Shown here piece by piece: positions 23,577-31,571 of a stretch of DNA of 46,006 bases. How positions within the stretch are numbered: the stretch's first letter is position 1; every line of letters begins with the position of its first letter. This stretch comes from Glaciecola sp964446865 (lineage in GTDB: Bacteria; Pseudomonadota; Gammaproteobacteria; Enterobacterales; Alteromonadaceae). The notes under the pieces were generated by a model. The model did no database searches. It was not told the origin of the DNA and was given only the letters and a program-made list of their open reading frames with translations. The translations under genes and the position numbers were made by a program. The DNA lies in NCBI GenBank assembly GCA_964446865.1, contig CAYURD010000023.1:1-46006 (forward strand), given 5' to 3'.

Positions 23577-24437
23577 CTACGCTTCGAGTAAATGCTCAAT
23601 AACAGCTGTAAGTGCAATTGATTTAAATCGACGCCTAGGACTGACTAACGATGCGCGTGCTATTTCCAAGCGTTGCGAAGGTAGTAGCTGAATTAACTCG
23701 CCATTTTTTAATTCTTGTTCAATCATAAAGTTAGGAAGTTGCGCGATGCCTTTATGGCAGAGTACTGATTGTTTGACTAAGTGTAAATTACTGCAGCAAA
23801 GCGTCCAGTTTAGCGTAGTTTTTACTGAGTTTTTAAACTGTACCGATTGGAGCAAAGGTGACTGCACCACTGCAGGAAGCTTTGTTAAATCATCAGGGCT
23901 ATTAGGTAAAGAGTATTTTTTTAGTAGCTCGGGAGTGGCAACTATCAAACGTTCTATGTCGCAAAAGTGTCTAGCACTTAATTCACTGTCTTCCAGTTCT
24001 CCCATGCGTATGGCAATATCTATGCCTTCTTCAATAATATTGACCCTCGCCTCGCTGAGTAATAGCTGGACTTTTAACAGAGGGTACTTTTCGCTAAGGG
24101 TTTGAATTTTTGGCCACAACAAATGTTGGCCTATGGCATTGGTCGCAGCGATTTTGATCAAACCTTGCACTTGCTCAGCGGGTTGCCTGATCAAACTATT
24201 GACTTTAAAAACATCATCAATAGCAGGTTTAGCTAGCGTATAAAGTTTATTACCGTCTTCGGTAAGCGTTAGTTTGCGTGTCGAGCGTACAAATAGTGTT
24301 TTGCCTAATAGTACTTCGTACTCAGCTAAGCGCCGACTGACCGTTGCTTTAGGTTTCCCCAATTTCTTAGCTGCCTGAGTAATATTTAACTCATCAGCAA
24401 TGATAACAAACATAGCTAAATCATCTATCGTCAACAT
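23577..24437 (-). CDS. LysR family transcriptional regulator
   Basis: This 286-residue protein has a classical N-terminal winged helix (LAMFVIIADELNITQAAKKL, then PKATVSRRLAEYE, LFVRSTRKLTLTEDG) and a LysR substrate-binding domain (IKIAATNAIGQHLLWPKIQ, IDIAIRMGELEDSELSARH). The effector cannot be read. It is divergent from the pirin gene across 116 bases, the usual LysR arrangement, so pirin and the MBL-fold gene are the likely targets. Its domain order and length are ordinary for the family. Confidence 0.93.
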   Translation of the reverse strand: MLTIDDLAMFVIIADELNITQAAKKLGKPKATVSRRLAEYEVLLGKTLFVRSTRKLTLTEDGNKLYTLAKPAIDDVFKVNSLIRQPAEQVQGLIKIAATNAIGQHLLWPKIQTLSEKYPLLKVQLLLSEARVNIIEEGIDIAIRMGELEDSELSARHFCDIERLIVATPELLKKYSLPNSPDDLTKLPAVVQSPLLQSVQFKNSVKTTLNWTLCCSNLHLVKQSVLCHKGIAQLPNFMIEQELKNGELIQLLPSQRLEIARASLVSPRRRFKSIALTAVIEHLLEA

Positions 24438-24553
24438 ATCAAATCATATCGTCTCATTAATGGAACAATCTATTCTCATATTAGCCACTACACAGCTTAT
24501 TTGGCAAGTATTATTATAACTGTCAATACAATAGAGTAATAAAGAGAACAACT

Positions 24554-25411
24554 ATGATTCAATTCAGTGATGTAATCACCCCTACCACCATGAAAGCCGG
24601 TACTCATTTTGAGGCACTACAATATTCGAGAGATGCCTTTGAAGGCCTGTCTGATCCCGTATTGCAAATAGATGCATTTTCAATGCAAGGCCCTACTTTT
24701 GCAGCGCATCCACACGCAGGTTTTTCTGCTGTCACTTATTTGCTCGATGACTCCCAGGGCAGTTTTATTAATCAAGACAGTCTAGGTAACAAGCTAGAAC
24801 TATTACCTGGCTCCACACATTGGACTCGCGCGTCTAATGGGATTGTTCATGAAGAAACTCCCAAAACTAATGGTGTAGAGGTAAAGGGTTTACAAATATT
24901 CATGAATTTACCTGAGCAAGACCAAAGTGAAGCACCAGGCGCTTTTCATGTTAGCCCTTCTGCGGTTGATATTTCAAATCCTAAACAAGGGGTTACGATA
25001 AAAACAAGCGTATCTGGCACAAATATAGGTGGACAAAAAGCCTTAACGACGCCTGCGTACATCGTGGAGTTTGAGCTTAGTAAAATGGCTCAGTACGAAA
25101 TGAATATAAACGCCAATACCGGCGGCTTATTTATTGTGATTGCTGGTACGGTAAAAATAGGGGAGGAAACCCTTAGCACCAATCAAGCAATCGCGTTTAA
25201 CAGCCTCGAGCAATCTACCATCGAGTTTGTGAGCTTTCAAGAAATGGCAAAGTTTGTCTTTGTTGGCGGCGAGCGTTTAAACCAAGCTATTCATCAAAAA
25301 GGCCCGTTTATTTTAGCATCAACCCAAGCGCTAGCAGCCAGAATAGCTGCTTTTGAACGCGGTGAGTTTGGTCAAATTGAAACATCACAAACCCAAGGAG
25401 ACGCGCAATGA
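24554..25411 (+). CDS. pirin family protein
   Basis: This 285-residue bicupin has the pirin N-terminal metal site: HPHAGF with His52 and His54, then THWTRASNGIVHEE with the further His and Glu. The motif TYLLDDSQGSFINQDSLG is also typical. Bacterial pirins include quercetin 2,3-dioxygenases and redox-linked regulators; which applies here is not clear. It overlaps the next gene by four bases (ATGA), so the two are translationally coupled. AAGAGAAC lies before the ATG. A divergent LysR gene likely controls it. Confidence 0.93.
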   Translation: MIQFSDVITPTTMKAGTHFEALQYSRDAFEGLSDPVLQIDAFSMQGPTFAAHPHAGFSAVTYLLDDSQGSFINQDSLGNKLELLPGSTHWTRASNGIVHEETPKTNGVEVKGLQIFMNLPEQDQSEAPGAFHVSPSAVDISNPKQGVTIKTSVSGTNIGGQKALTTPAYIVEFELSKMAQYEMNINANTGGLFIVIAGTVKIGEETLSTNQAIAFNSLEQSTIEFVSFQEMAKFVFVGGERLNQAIHQKGPFILASTQALAARIAAFERGEFGQIETSQTQGDAQ

Positions 25412-26385
25412 ATTTCACAAAAGCGCTAACAATAAGCTTAGTCCTGTTAATAAACACGTGCACTCTTAATGCAAAAGAACATGACCATAGCCACGATGAT
25501 TTACCCAAAACAGCTAAAGACATTCCATTAAATGAAAATGGTTATAACGTCCGCGAAGTTGCCGATGGTATTTTTATGATAAGCGACAGCATTTATCAAA
25601 TGTTGTTTGCACCCACTGGCCAAGGTGTGGTTGTGTTTGATGCGCCTTACAGCCTGAGTAAAAAAATGTTGATGGCTATTAAAGATGTCACCAATGAGCC
25701 TATTACTCATCTTGTTTATAGCCATGCTCATATTGACCATATTGGCGGGTCGAGTGTTTTTGGTCCAGAAGTCATTCGAATTGCTAGTCAAGCAACCACC
25801 GAAAGATTGTCAAGAGCAAATGATAAAAATCGTTTAGTTCCTACCATTACATTTGAACAAGCTTACGTATTAAAAAAAGGAAATTTGCACGTCGAATTAA
25901 CAGATGCTGGCAACGGTCATGTCCCGGGTAATCTAAATATATTTTTCCCCAAGCAAAAAGTCTTAATGAATGTAGATGTTATCTACCCAGGTTGGGTGCC
26001 GTTCACCAATTTAGGTATGGCAGAAGACATTCAAGGCTTTATTGACCAACATGATAAGCTCTTAGCCATTGACTTTGAGCTGTTTATTGGCGGTCATTTA
26101 GGTAGACCAGGTAATCGCCAAGATGTAGTGATTGCTAAAGAATATGTCGATGATTTGATTAAATATGCTCAAGAAGGCTTAGATACAGTGGATTTTTACG
26201 CCGTGGCGAAAAAGGTAGGCTGGACAAATAAATGGTTACTAGTAAAAACGTACATGGATGAAGTAGCACAGCATTGTAGCGACAAAATGCTACCTCTTTG
26301 GCGGACACGACTTGGAGGTGCTGATGTGTCAACACCAGGTCACTGCTGGTTAATGCAAGAGCATATTAGTATAAATGGTATCTAG
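25408..26385 (+). CDS. exported metallo-beta-lactamase-fold hydrolase
   Basis: This 325-residue protein has a signal peptide (LTISLVLLINTCTLNA) and a His-rich mature start (KEHDHSHDD). The MBL zinc motif is HAHIDH at residues 106-111 (His106, His108, Asp110, His111), with further ligands in GNGHVPGN, MNVDVIYPGW and FIGGHLGRPG. The latter resemble the class B-like/hydroxyacyl hydrolase set. The C-terminal ~80 residues form a helical extension. Substrate is not known; this is not evidence for drug resistance. It is translationally coupled to pirin, and a GC-rich inverted repeat follows at 26407-26448. Confidence 0.9.
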   Translation: MNFTKALTISLVLLINTCTLNAKEHDHSHDDLPKTAKDIPLNENGYNVREVADGIFMISDSIYQMLFAPTGQGVVVFDAPYSLSKKMLMAIKDVTNEPITHLVYSHAHIDHIGGSSVFGPEVIRIASQATTERLSRANDKNRLVPTITFEQAYVLKKGNLHVELTDAGNGHVPGNLNIFFPKQKVLMNVDVIYPGWVPFTNLGMAEDIQGFIDQHDKLLAIDFELFIGGHLGRPGNRQDVVIAKEYVDDLIKYAQEGLDTVDFYAVAKKVGWTNKWLLVKTYMDEVAQHCSDKMLPLWRTRLGGADVSTPGHCWLMQEHISINGI

Positions 26386-26406
26386 ATTTTAGTGGTTTAG
26401 TATTCA

Positions 26407-26448
26407 AGGCGCCTCATCGCTTTTGCTCCTCTGCATGATATGGCGCCT
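26407..26448. repeat. inverted repeat between convergent genes
   Basis: AGGCGCC and GGCGCCT form a 7-bp stem around a 28-base loop whose ends (TCAT/ATGA) can extend it. It lies between the stops of the MBL-fold gene and the VIT/VWA gene. No T run follows on either strand, so termination there is uncertain. Confidence 0.45.
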
Positions 26449-26457
26449 AAAAAGGGG

Positions 26458-28923
26458 TCAGTGTAACTTTTTAAAAAGGGTACCAAAATAAGAACGTCGT
26501 AAAAGGAAGATGGAGGCCATCACAAACAAAACAATCATATTAGGCGAGTTAATATGCGGCACTGTTTCTGCGCCTTCGGGCGTTAAGTCATTTTCATCGT
26601 ATTGTTGCTTCGTTTCTAGTACAACTGCACCACTAACGCTTGTCACTAAGCGAAACTCTTGGGCTAACATACCCGCCTTATCAAATTGTTTGTTTGCAAT
26701 CAGTCTATTCACTTCTTCAAATGCCCAAAGTCGTGCTGGATGATTAAAGTTATTGGCATCTTCAATGACTTGAGGAGCGACTGTTCGCTGCATTTCCCAT
26801 TGATTGTATCCGTTTGAAACTTGCTCAAAGAATTGACGTAAATCTTGCTCAATATTGCCTGATTTATTGAGTTGTGTTGCCAGCGAAAACAAATTCGGAT
26901 CTTTAAAAAGCTTGTTGTCGCCTTGATCCATACTGTAAACCGCCAAGCTAGGTAATCGACTAAGACGTTCGCTTACTTGTTCTAGCATGGCTGCGCCAGC
27001 CCGAAAGTTGATGGGTTGACTGCCATGGATCCACAACAGCATAGTGTTATCTTTATTCTCAGCGTGAATTAAGGCGCTAGCAAGTGCACGAGCATTATCA
27101 AAACCGCCTGTTGCTTCTGCCGCTTCAAACAGCTGCCTGACCTTTGCTTGGCGCTCAGCAGTTCCCGGCACAAACGTTTCAGAAAACACCTCTTCACCAG
27201 CAATGGTAATATTTACCGTGGCTTTTTCAGATAGGCTGCTTATTGCATTTAGTATGCCGTCAAATTTATCAGCAACACCCGCAGAGCCATCAATAACTAG
27301 CATAATATTATCGTAGGCGGGATACTCTACTTCTTGTAATGACTGACTAATGATCCGCCCACCAATACTGTTATATGTTTGCGTTGTTTGCATAGCATTT
27401 TGTACAGAAGCATTTTGAGTAGCAGCCACGCTTGAAATAGCGCCTCGCCGCGCAAACATAGCAAAGGTCGGACTGGCAAATTGCACTGTTGTTAAGTTTT
27501 GCACAAGCCTGTGTGCGCCATTTTCAAGCTCAGCAGACTCAAAAACAAGGTCATTGGCCTCGTCTAGGTAAGTAAACTCGCCATCACTTTGTGCCCATAT
27601 TGTATGCTTAAGCTCGTCATCAATTAAAAAGTTTTTGGATAAAATACGAAGGTGTTTACTGCTGACTCTAGACTGCTCTTCAAACATTAATGGACTCGTC
27701 ACGCCAATTTTAAATTTCATTATGCCGCCGCGAGGTGGCACTGGGAAAGCCTGTAACATATTTCTCCCGGGGCCGGCAGTCGTGACTAAAAACGGGTCTA
27801 GTCGCTGTCTCACCACGCTCTGATAAGCTTGCTTAACTTTAGAAGTCTTATTAAACGCAGCCTCTTTGGGCTCGCCTTGCACCCATAAGGTCACGCGAGA
27901 CACTACACCGCCTTCAGGCAAAGCCATTAAAAATCGAGCTTCACGTTGACGGATATCATTATTTTGGACTTCAAAGGTCCATTCAGTATACGTGTACGCA
28001 TTTGCTAGGTTGATGTCGGTATCAACTTTAGACGACACTAGTACAAGCTTATCTACAGTAGCGCCTATTTGATCGCCTCCTAAATCTGCATCAAAGATGC
28101 CTCGACCCCATGCGCTTTTATCATTTGGATTAGGATACGACGTATAGTGTTTACCCGTGGTTTGATAGAGTATTTTGCGAGCGACCTGTGAAGTGGCTGA
28201 ATGTGACCATGACACCCAGTTCACAATCAGTGTTGGCAGTCCGGTGGGTATCACTGAAGAGCGGGAATAGCTTTTATTGATGAGATATTTTTCACTGCCA
28301 ATTAGACGAATAATCGTTAATCCAGTTTGTTCACTTTCAGCCGTTTGCTTACTCGCTATTTGCAGACCCACTTGCGTAGCAGCGTTAGGCGTATCTAATA
28401 TGATGAGCGTGCAAAAAACGAGTGCCGACCATCTAATGAGTTGAGACTTTGGAAGAGCATCTTGTTGCTGCTCGAGCGTTAGTGTATTGCTTTCATATTT
28501 TAAATAGCGCCGTAGCCTCCACGAAGCAATAAACGCTAATAGCGGTGCAAAAGGTAACAAACCAATGCCGAAAAATACGATGCCGATAAGACTAAATGGC
28601 AATATGAAGGCATATAAAAGCGTGTAATAAATCGAAATAGCGATAGCAGCCGCATTAAATACCAAGTGTAACGCTAGATTAGGTAGTACAGGCTTCGACT
28701 CGTTTTGTGACCGCCTGTGCCCTCTTAAGACAAACCAAGAATACAAATTAGCAAACCCGACAAACGCGATAATTAAAATATGAAACACGCTAGGAATAGG
28801 GTTAATAAAAGTAGTACCACTAAAACTAGTGCTCACTTCAAAACCAAGGGTAAACAGCGGAAATAAAACCCCCATAAATAGCAAAACATAACCCGGTATC
28901 ACTGTGCTGTCATTGTTCACCAT
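26458..28923 (-). CDS. VIT/VWA integral membrane protein with PEP-CTERM-like tail (TIGR02921-like)
   Basis: This 821-residue protein begins with four or five membrane helices (VIPGYVLLFMGVLFPLFTLG; FHILIIAFVGFANLYSW and others, to ~residue 200). A VIT-like beta domain follows (YTYTEWTFEVQNNDIRQREA, FLMALPEGGVV). A VWA-like domain comes next, with MLVIDGSAGVADKF in the place of the MIDAS DxSxS. The tail is VPHINSP, the hydrophobic NMIVLFVMASIFL and the basic LLRRSYFGTLFKKLH, shaped like a PEP-CTERM signal. This matches the family I know as TIGR02921, a PEP-CTERM integral membrane family linked to exosortase systems. ATG 28923 has AAAGGA upstream; longer starts at 28998 and 29001 lack one. Confidence 0.8.
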   Translation of the reverse strand: MVNNDSTVIPGYVLLFMGVLFPLFTLGFEVSTSFSGTTFINPIPSVFHILIIAFVGFANLYSWFVLRGHRRSQNESKPVLPNLALHLVFNAAAIAISIYYTLLYAFILPFSLIGIVFFGIGLLPFAPLLAFIASWRLRRYLKYESNTLTLEQQQDALPKSQLIRWSALVFCTLIILDTPNAATQVGLQIASKQTAESEQTGLTIIRLIGSEKYLINKSYSRSSVIPTGLPTLIVNWVSWSHSATSQVARKILYQTTGKHYTSYPNPNDKSAWGRGIFDADLGGDQIGATVDKLVLVSSKVDTDINLANAYTYTEWTFEVQNNDIRQREARFLMALPEGGVVSRVTLWVQGEPKEAAFNKTSKVKQAYQSVVRQRLDPFLVTTAGPGRNMLQAFPVPPRGGIMKFKIGVTSPLMFEEQSRVSSKHLRILSKNFLIDDELKHTIWAQSDGEFTYLDEANDLVFESAELENGAHRLVQNLTTVQFASPTFAMFARRGAISSVAATQNASVQNAMQTTQTYNSIGGRIISQSLQEVEYPAYDNIMLVIDGSAGVADKFDGILNAISSLSEKATVNITIAGEEVFSETFVPGTAERQAKVRQLFEAAEATGGFDNARALASALIHAENKDNTMLLWIHGSQPINFRAGAAMLEQVSERLSRLPSLAVYSMDQGDNKLFKDPNLFSLATQLNKSGNIEQDLRQFFEQVSNGYNQWEMQRTVAPQVIEDANNFNHPARLWAFEEVNRLIANKQFDKAGMLAQEFRLVTSVSGAVVLETKQQYDENDLTPEGAETVPHINSPNMIVLFVMASIFLLRRSYFGTLFKKLH

Positions 28924-29166
28924 TTGTTCGTCCTTTATTGGGTGGTATTGGGTGTGTAAGCGTCCTATTTTTACGGTATCAGATTTATGGTGATGCATCA
29001 AAAGTTAGGATAGCGGTGGAAATATTATTAGTTTTACACCTCAATAATGCAATCAAAATGATTATACTGTAAGGTACTTCTACATTTTATGATTTTCTTC
29101 CAGATCAAAAATTAAATATAAAACAATTAGATAACGATCTTAAGCACAAAATTTAGCATTTCTAAC

Positions 29167-29208
29167 TTGCGTCTATCAGAAGAATATTTATACTGTATAT
29201 CCGTACAG
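29167..29208 (+). promoter_or_regulatory. SOS promoter with LexA box for imuA-imuB-dnaE2
   Basis: CTGTATATCCGTACAG (29193-29208) is a complete CTG-N10-CAG LexA box and extends to TACTGTA...TACAGTA at the sides. A -35-like TTGCGT (29167-29172) and -10-like TATACT (29189-29194) with a 16-base spacer overlap it, so LexA would block the promoter. The first gene starts 26 bases downstream. Confidence 0.88.
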
Positions 29209-29234
29209 TATAAATAGATCGGATATAGAGACAG

Positions 29235-29999
29235 ATGAATCCTATTCTACATGACTTACAAAACAAGCAATGGATATTCACAGGGGCTAGAGCTAAGCAA
29301 AATGCTGAAAATGCTGCGCAAACAAAGCTATTAACCGGGTTTGATGCGCTCGATAATGTTCTATCGGGTGGTTTTCCTAAAGCAGGCATGATCCACTTAC
29401 ATAGTCCACTAGGCTGCGGCGAGATGCGTTTTATGCTGTCCATTTTACAGCAAACACAAACAGCCGCAGAGCATAAGCTCCATATATTGATAGACCCGCC
29501 TTTTGAGGTAAATGCTGAATTTCTCTTGGCGCAAAAAATTGAATTAAGTCAGTTGGTGGTGTTACGCCCTAAAACACAAAATGATGCATTATGGAGCGCT
29601 GAACAGTGCGCTAAAAGCGGTGCTTGCCAAGCTATTTTTGTATGGCAACAGCGACTTAGTCATGTACAAGTGCGTAAGCTTGAACTGGCATCACAACAAG
29701 GTGATTGTTACTGCATATGGCTACAAAACACACGTATTGCGACACAAGCCAACAAGCACCAAAGCAGCTCACGAGCTCTTCATAATTTACCACTCACGCT
29801 TTCACTTAGTTTGAGCCGTGAATTTGACGACATTAACATTACTGTGAATAAGCAAAAAGTGGGCTGGGCACAAAAAGCCGTAAGAGTACCGCTACCCTTT
29901 ACTAGTCGTGCGACTTCTAATAACCGTCAACTTAAACAGCGTTTACAACAATCAAATAATAATACGCCCAAAGTCGTCTCTATCAACGCCAGCAGGTGA
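29235..29999 (+). CDS. imuA: ImuA, translesion synthesis accessory protein
   Basis: This 254-residue RecA/SulA-like protein opens the damage-inducible cassette. Recognisable parts are TGFDALDNVLSGGFPKAGMIHLHSP, split here, with a degenerate P-loop (PLGCGEMR in place of GxxGxGKT), and WLQNTRIATQANKH. In other bacteria ImuA helps ImuB recruit DnaE2 to damaged templates. Its promoter carries a LexA box (29193-29208). imuB starts three bases after the stop codon, so the cassette is a tight operon. The last ~40 residues are rich in Asn and Gln, as expected of a loose tail. Confidence 0.92.
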   Translation: MNPILHDLQNKQWIFTGARAKQNAENAAQTKLLTGFDALDNVLSGGFPKAGMIHLHSPLGCGEMRFMLSILQQTQTAAEHKLHILIDPPFEVNAEFLLAQKIELSQLVVLRPKTQNDALWSAEQCAKSGACQAIFVWQQRLSHVQVRKLELASQQGDCYCIWLQNTRIATQANKHQSSSRALHNLPLTLSLSLSREFDDINITVNKQKVGWAQKAVRVPLPFTSRATSNNRQLKQRLQQSNNNTPKVVSINASR

Positions 30000-30002
30000 T
30001 TT

Positions 30003-31571
30003 ATGCAGTTTGATACACGATCTTTGTGGATTTATATCCACTTTGGCCGTCTACAACTTGATTTGATTGAAGCAAACGGCAAGCTATGCACAAATAAAGA
30101 CGCTCCTCGGGCGGTATTTAATGCAAAAGCTAACCAGCTTTGCCAAGTGAATAATGTGGCAAAAAAGCTAGGTATTACCTTAAATATGGGCTTAGCTAGT
30201 GCGAGTTTAAGCTGCTCTGATTTGCAGTTGCATGAGTACGATCAAGATGTAGAAAGTCAGCACATCATTAACATTGCTAACTACTTGTATTTGTTCACTT
30301 CAGATATTGTTCTGGCTCCGCCTAATGCCTTAATTTTACGAGCGCAAAATATGCTAACGCTATACGGTGGTTTACAAGCTTATTGGCAAGTGATTGAGCA
30401 ATGCTTACAAAAGCAAAAAGTGCATTTTGTCGCGGCCAGTAGTTATTCGGTTCAAGGAGCTAAACTGTTAGCGCTTAGCGGCTCTCAATATCAAGCACAA
30501 TACCAGTCGCAGCATCAAGCAAAACGCAAACTGCAGCACAAAACACAGCAAGGTTTATTGCAGCCAAGCTTATTGCAGCACAGCTTATTACAAAAATTCA
30601 TTAGTGACGATCGTGACACACTGCAAAAGTATTTAATCAAATGCCCTTTATCGCTAAGCGATATCGACGCAAAAGATATTCAAAAACTCGCACGTATTGG
30701 GGTTAAAAGCTACGGCGATTTACTTGAGCTACCCTTGGCCGACATCGCCAACAGAGTATCTCGATTTAGCATGGCGATTATTAACGAACTGCAAGGCAAG
30801 CAAGCAGCAAAAGTCAAATTTTACCAGCCCACTCCTACTTATCATGATTATTTGGAGTTACTTTACGAACTAAGCAATACCGACAAACTCTTGCCTATTA
30901 TTCGTATTAGTTTAGACAAACTAAGTGAGTTTTTAGCACTACGCAACGCCCATACGTTGGCGATTAAGATGCGCTTTTTTCAACGTGATCATGAACCGCT
31001 ACCACTCGATTTCAGCAGCATTAGACCTATTTATAAAAGCGATGACTGGCTTGATATTATCAGCTTAAAACTCGAGTCTGTTAGTTTTGAGTCGCCAGTA
31101 TATGCACTCAGTATAGATTGTGCTCGCTACGAAGTTGCTCAAGTCAGTAATGACGATATGTTTGCGAAAAAAACCACCCATGTTGAAGCGCTCACCTTGT
31201 TGTCTCGCTTACAAAGTAAACTTGGTAAAACCAGCGTGCGTCAAATTAACTATGTCGAAGACTTTAGACCCGAGTACAGTACTCATAGCATTGCGCTTAA
31301 TGACGTAGCGCTTAATGACACATCAAACACATCCATACAAATCAAAGCATCAAGCATATTGGCTGACCGCCCAGGCTTGTTATTGCCCCAACCCCAACCA
31401 TTAAACTTACAAGTAGAAGTGATTAAAGGGCCCGAACGCATTCAAACAGGTTGGTGGGACGACAAACCTATAAAACGCGATTATTACATAGGTCAAAGCC
31501 GCGATGGCCAACAAGTGTGGATTTTCAAAACGCCTAACAAAGAGTGGTATTTACATGGCTACTTTATTTGA
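30003..31571 (+). CDS. imuB: ImuB, catalytically inactive Y-family polymerase-like protein
   Basis: This 522-residue protein has the Y-family layout without the catalytic acids: the first motif reads LWIYIHFGRLQLDL, where active enzymes have a DxDxF/Y-type sequence. ImuB proteins act as adaptors that bind the beta clamp, ImuA and DnaE2. It has a Gln-rich insertion at about residues 160-200 (SQYQAQYQSQHQ), encoded by short DNA repeats (TTATTGCAGC twice), and a second duplicated stretch ALNDVALND near 31290-31320. AGGTG lies five bases before the ATG. The end overlaps dnaE2 by 17 bases. Confidence 0.92.
   Translation: MQFDTRSLWIYIHFGRLQLDLIEANGKLCTNKDAPRAVFNAKANQLCQVNNVAKKLGITLNMGLASASLSCSDLQLHEYDQDVESQHIINIANYLYLFTSDIVLAPPNALILRAQNMLTLYGGLQAYWQVIEQCLQKQKVHFVAASSYSVQGAKLLALSGSQYQAQYQSQHQAKRKLQHKTQQGLLQPSLLQHSLLQKFISDDRDTLQKYLIKCPLSLSDIDAKDIQKLARIGVKSYGDLLELPLADIANRVSRFSMAIINELQGKQAAKVKFYQPTPTYHDYLELLYELSNTDKLLPIIRISLDKLSEFLALRNAHTLAIKMRFFQRDHEPLPLDFSSIRPIYKSDDWLDIISLKLESVSFESPVYALSIDCARYEVAQVSNDDMFAKKTTHVEALTLLSRLQSKLGKTSVRQINYVEDFRPEYSTHSIALNDVALNDTSNTSIQIKASSILADRPGLLLPQPQPLNLQVEVIKGPERIQTGWWDDKPIKRDYYIGQSRDGQQVWIFKTPNKEWYLHGYFI

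Noticed and set aside
26407..26448. Bidirectional terminator
   Set aside because: The stem is good but no T run follows on either strand, so it is listed only as an inverted repeat.
29063..29082. Second LexA box upstream of imuA
   Set aside because: ATACTGTAAGG...CTAC keeps only the left half; the right half lacks CAG.
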